This document shows, piece after piece, positions 14,732 to 16,241 of a stretch of DNA of 16,241 nt. Position numbers and translations under genes: made by a program. The DNA is from Sphaerochaeta sp. UBA5849 (GTDB lineage Bacteria; Spirochaetota; Spirochaetia; Sphaerochaetales; Sphaerochaetaceae), in the NCBI GenBank assembly GCA_002432715.1, contig DJGJ01000026.1, positions 1 through 16,241 on the forward strand, given 5' to 3'. Each line of letters begins with the position of its first letter. Positions within the stretch are counted from its first letter, which is position 1. The notes below the pieces were generated by a model. That model was not told the DNA's origin and ran no database searches. It was given only the letters and a program-made list of their open reading frames with translations.

Positions 14732-14784
14732 GCACGCCGGCCGTTTAATTGCGCACCCATGGCCGTTATTTAGCACCATACGCA
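14732..14784 (-). repeat. Terminal inverted repeat of IS21-D (istA-side end)
   Basis: Reverse complement of the end at 12191-12243; perfect over 14732-14767. A third ACGGCC copy lies just inside, near 14717-14722 as the reverse complement. The nearest gene start is istA at 14645, so a promoter for istA should lie within or next to this repeat. Confidence 0.88.
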
Positions 14785-14789
14785 AACGA

Positions 14790-15192
14790 ATGCTGCTCGA
14801 ACAAGATGAAGGCCTACTTCATCAAGATGGATGAGCTGAAGGAGAAGTTCCATGAGGCTCTGGTCAGGGAAGGAACCGGAAGACTGCTCAACGGTCTTTC
14901 CAAGTATTCCTGCCTCATCATCGATGAAGTCGGCTACTGCAAGTTCAGCAGGGAGGAGACTCTTCTCTTCTTCCAGCTGATAGACCGCATTAGCCTCAAG
15001 GAGACCGGAAGCATTGTGCTCACCAGCAACAAGGACCTTTCCCAATGGGTTGGACTCTTTGATGAAGATGATGCACTTGAGTGTGCCATTGACAGACTCT
15101 GGGACAAGGCCATCTGCCTCACCTTCAGCGGCTCAAGCCACAGAGGTATCGACAGGGAACAGGTTGAGCTCAACTTTATGAAGCTCAGATAA
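14790..15192 (+). pseudogene. istB: istB of IS21-C, 3' part
   Basis: Native sequence resumes after IS21-D and the second target copy, starting in the CCSNKMKAYFIKMDELKEKF region. It contains Walker B CLIIDEVGY and the TSNKDLSQW motif, and ends at TAA 15190-15192. An open frame can be drawn upstream into the IS21-D end, but those codons are not native. Translation of a working protein is not possible here. Confidence 0.92.
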
Positions 15193-15304
15193 GAGATTAC
15201 AAAACTTGGTAGGTTTGGTTCTTTTCTTCTGACTTTGGTTGCAACTGACTCCGGTTGGTTGTTTTCTTCTGACTCTGAATGGTTAATTCAAGCGGACTCT
15301 AACA
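15193..15304 (-). repeat. Right-end repeats of IS21-C
   Basis: Inverted 24-bp units lie at 15210-15233, 15250-15273 and a weaker one at 15274-15297. A 16-nt unit at 15234-15249 has lost 8 bp. The terminal bases CTAACA end at 15304. No gene is present between the istB stop and the IS end. Confidence 0.78.
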
Positions 15305-15338
15305 AGTGAGTAAGTGAATAGTCCTGTCAGTGTGTGTT

Positions 15339-15911
15339 TCAATGGTAAGAATTTTCATGCTCGATGAAGTGAACCAAACAAGAATCTTTTGGTACATATT
15401 GTAATAACGTGTCCCAGTCAAGTATGGGTGAAATATAGAGTGTCCCATCGCTGCACTGAACTTGTGTAATATCTGTTAACCATTTCTCGTTCGGTTCTGC
15501 TGCTGTAAAGTCCTGACTAATAATATTGTCCGGTCGATCTGCTTTCTTGTCTGCCTTGGTAAGTCCATCGGGACTTCTACGGCTCTCGTGGAGCAGGTTT
15601 CCCTTCTTCATTGCTCGTTTTACGGTTGAATACGATCGGCTTATCCCCCTCTGCTCAAGTGCTATCATCATTCGTTCAACCCCGTAATTGTTATTGTCCT
15701 GATGTTCGGCAAGTATCTTATGTATTTCAGCAAGCAGAATTTGCCAGGCTTTCGGACTGTTCCGGTTTCGTTTCCATTTGTAGTAGCCGCTTTCACTGAC
15801 CGAAAGGGAAGAGCACATCTGGCGGACGGAATAGGCTTTTTCCTGTGCACGTACAAGAACGTATACAAACCGTCCGCAGGCCTCTATCTCTTCCGGTCTT
15901 CTACGAAAAAA
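15339..15911 (-). pseudogene. IS3-family transposase OrfB, truncated
   Basis: The N-terminal part of an IS3-family DDE transposase, read in the -1 frame relative to orfA. Visible are VYVLVRAQEKAYSVRQMCS, SGYYKWKRNRN, NYGVERMMIALEQRGI and WLTDITQV with the first catalytic Asp. The match to the family ends at YISPILD (about 15417). After that the frame runs about 25 foreign residues to a stop at 15339. The second Asp and the Glu are absent, so the product is inactive. An internal ATG at 15818 exists, but OrfB of this family is normally made as an OrfAB frameshift fusion. Confidence 0.85.
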
Positions 15912-16156
15912 CCGAGTGCGTCCTTCAGAATCGAGTTCGCCTTCTGCAACTCGCTGTTCTCCTTTTTTAGCCGCGCTATTTCATCGTCAGAATTGATCGA
16001 AACCGCTTTTTTGTTTTTATCGTTTCTGACACGCTTTTTTCGCCAGTCGGCAAGAGTTCCATATACGACGCCTAGCTGCTCGGAAGCCTTTCTTATACCG
16101 ACTTCATCTGATAGCTTTAGCGCCTGTTCTCTAAATCCTTTGTCGTACCTTTTCAT
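15884..16156 (-). CDS. IS3-family OrfA (helix-turn-helix protein)
   Basis: A 90-aa protein with the IS3 OrfA layout: an N-terminal helix-turn-helix (FREQALKLSDEVGIRKASEQ, then LADWRKK) and a C-terminal leucine-zipper-like coiled coil (IARLKKENSELQKANSILKD). It binds the element's ends and represses or directs transposition. ATG 16156 has GAGGT 7 nt upstream. The gene itself is complete, but its OrfB partner is cut off. Confidence 0.88.
   Translation of the reverse strand: MKRYDKGFREQALKLSDEVGIRKASEQLGVVYGTLADWRKKRVRNDKNKKAVSINSDDEIARLKKENSELQKANSILKDALGFFVEDRKR
15905..15911 (-). promoter_or_regulatory. Slippery heptamer for OrfAB -1 frameshift
   Basis: On the minus strand the sequence reads T TTT TTC in the orfA frame, a standard X XXY YYZ slippery site. 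Slipping back one base opens the OrfB frame (FFRRRPEEIEACGRF), while the unshifted frame stops seven codons later. Its position at the end of orfA is as expected for IS3 elements. Confidence 0.7.
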
Positions 16157-16241
16157 CCTGATACCTCGTTATGTGTATTTTCGGACGTTTTGGTACTGAA
16201 CTTTTATTGTATCCCTCCAATACGCCTTATCAAACAAGTGA
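16157..16241. other. Region upstream of the IS3 orfA
   Basis: This should contain the left end of the IS3 element and its promoter. I could not fix the terminal repeat because the other end of the element is missing and no target duplication can be compared. No gene is seen. Confidence 0.3.

Larger units (their letters stand above)
12191..14784 (-). mobile_element. IS21-D: IS21-family element inserted in istB of IS21-C
   Basis: A 2594-bp element in the opposite orientation to its host, with target duplication AACGA (12186-12190 and 14785-14789) and TG...CA ends (TGCATATGGCG at 12191; TGCGTATGGTG as the reverse complement at 14784). It encodes istA and istB on the minus strand. The inverted repeats run about 53 bp and include a 36-bp perfect match (12208-12243 and 14732-14767). 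Removing it restores codons I G N E C C S N K in IstB. It is the youngest layer on this side and looks complete. Confidence 0.95.
10397..15304 (+). mobile_element. IS21-C: IS21-family element split by IS21-D
   Basis: The target duplication is AGTGA (10392-10396 and 15305-15309). The ends are TGTTAGCGTCAGTTG on the left and TGTTAGAGTCCGCTTG (reverse complement) on the right. It encodes istA (10532-11821) and istB (11811-12190 joined to 14790-15192). Without IS21-D and one target copy its length is 2309 bp. Subterminal GTCAG...AACAACCAA repeats of 24 bp occur at 10404, 10428 and 10452. They occur inverted at 15210-15233, 15250-15273 and 15274-15297, with a shortened 16-bp unit at 15234-15249. 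Confidence 0.93.

Noticed and set aside
12191..14784. Junction promoter in IS21-D
   Set aside because: The candidates TTCGAC near the right end and TATGGT near the left end fit the hexamers poorly, so it is not claimed.
15702..16199. 165-codon plus-strand ORF
   Set aside because: It is antisense to IS3 orfA/orfB, which have clear family motifs and a frameshift site.
1..16241. A new defence or biosynthetic system
   Set aside because: All sizeable genes belong to mef/erm resistance or to IS21, IS66 and IS3 transposition; only the 121-aa gene at 8371 is unassigned.

Overview
The window is a macrolide-resistance locus broken up by nested insertion sequences. The oldest layer is AT-rich: an attenuator-like leader, a mef(A)-type macrolide efflux gene cut into three pieces, and an intact 244-codon erm(G) 23S rRNA methylase. 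Most of the rest is transposon DNA of higher GC: four different IS21-family elements (called A to D here), one IS66-family element and a truncated IS3-family element. The mef/erm(G) module is typical of gut Bacteroides, streptococci and other anaerobes. The IS genes carry strong Shine-Dalgarno sequences, so the elements probably evolved in an SD-using host such as Firmicutes or Spirochaetota rather than Bacteroidota. The actual host cannot be read from this window.

Layout: 1-305 mef leader and attenuator; 306-406 mef 5' piece; 407-3146 IS21-A (istA, istB); 3155-3732 mef middle piece; 3733-9275 IS66 element (tnpA, tnpB, tnpC), whose tnpC is split by IS21-B at 5966-8849 (istA, istB and a third gene); 9284-9420 last mef piece, running in frame into erm(G) at 9427-10161; 10204-10237 terminator; 10397-15304 IS21-C (istA, split istB), with IS21-D inserted in the opposite orientation at 12191-14784; 15339-16156 IS3 remnant on the minus strand.

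Every full element can be bounded to the base by its target-site duplication: A ATTATTTT (8 bp), IS66 ATTACTCT (8 bp), B CCATATG (7 bp), C AGTGA (5 bp), D AACGA (5 bp). Removing each element plus one target copy restores open frames exactly. tnpC becomes 573 aa, the istB of IS21-C becomes 260 aa, and mef joins erm(G) as one uninterrupted 518-codon frame. The order is therefore: mef-erm(G) fusion first, then IS21-A and IS66 into mef, with IS21-B into IS66 later; separately IS21-C downstream of erm(G), with IS21-D into IS21-C later.

Functionally, macrolide efflux from this mef copy is lost. erm(G) is intact, has its own Shine-Dalgarno sequence, and no longer has the usual erm leader directly upstream. 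The most unusual signals are the mef'-erm(G) chimera, six-unit 24-bp repeat arrays at both ends of IS21-A, matched -35/-10 half-promoters at the ends of IS21-A and IS21-B, interleaved 8-bp and 9-bp inverted repeats just before tnpC, and an unrecognised third gene in IS21-B.
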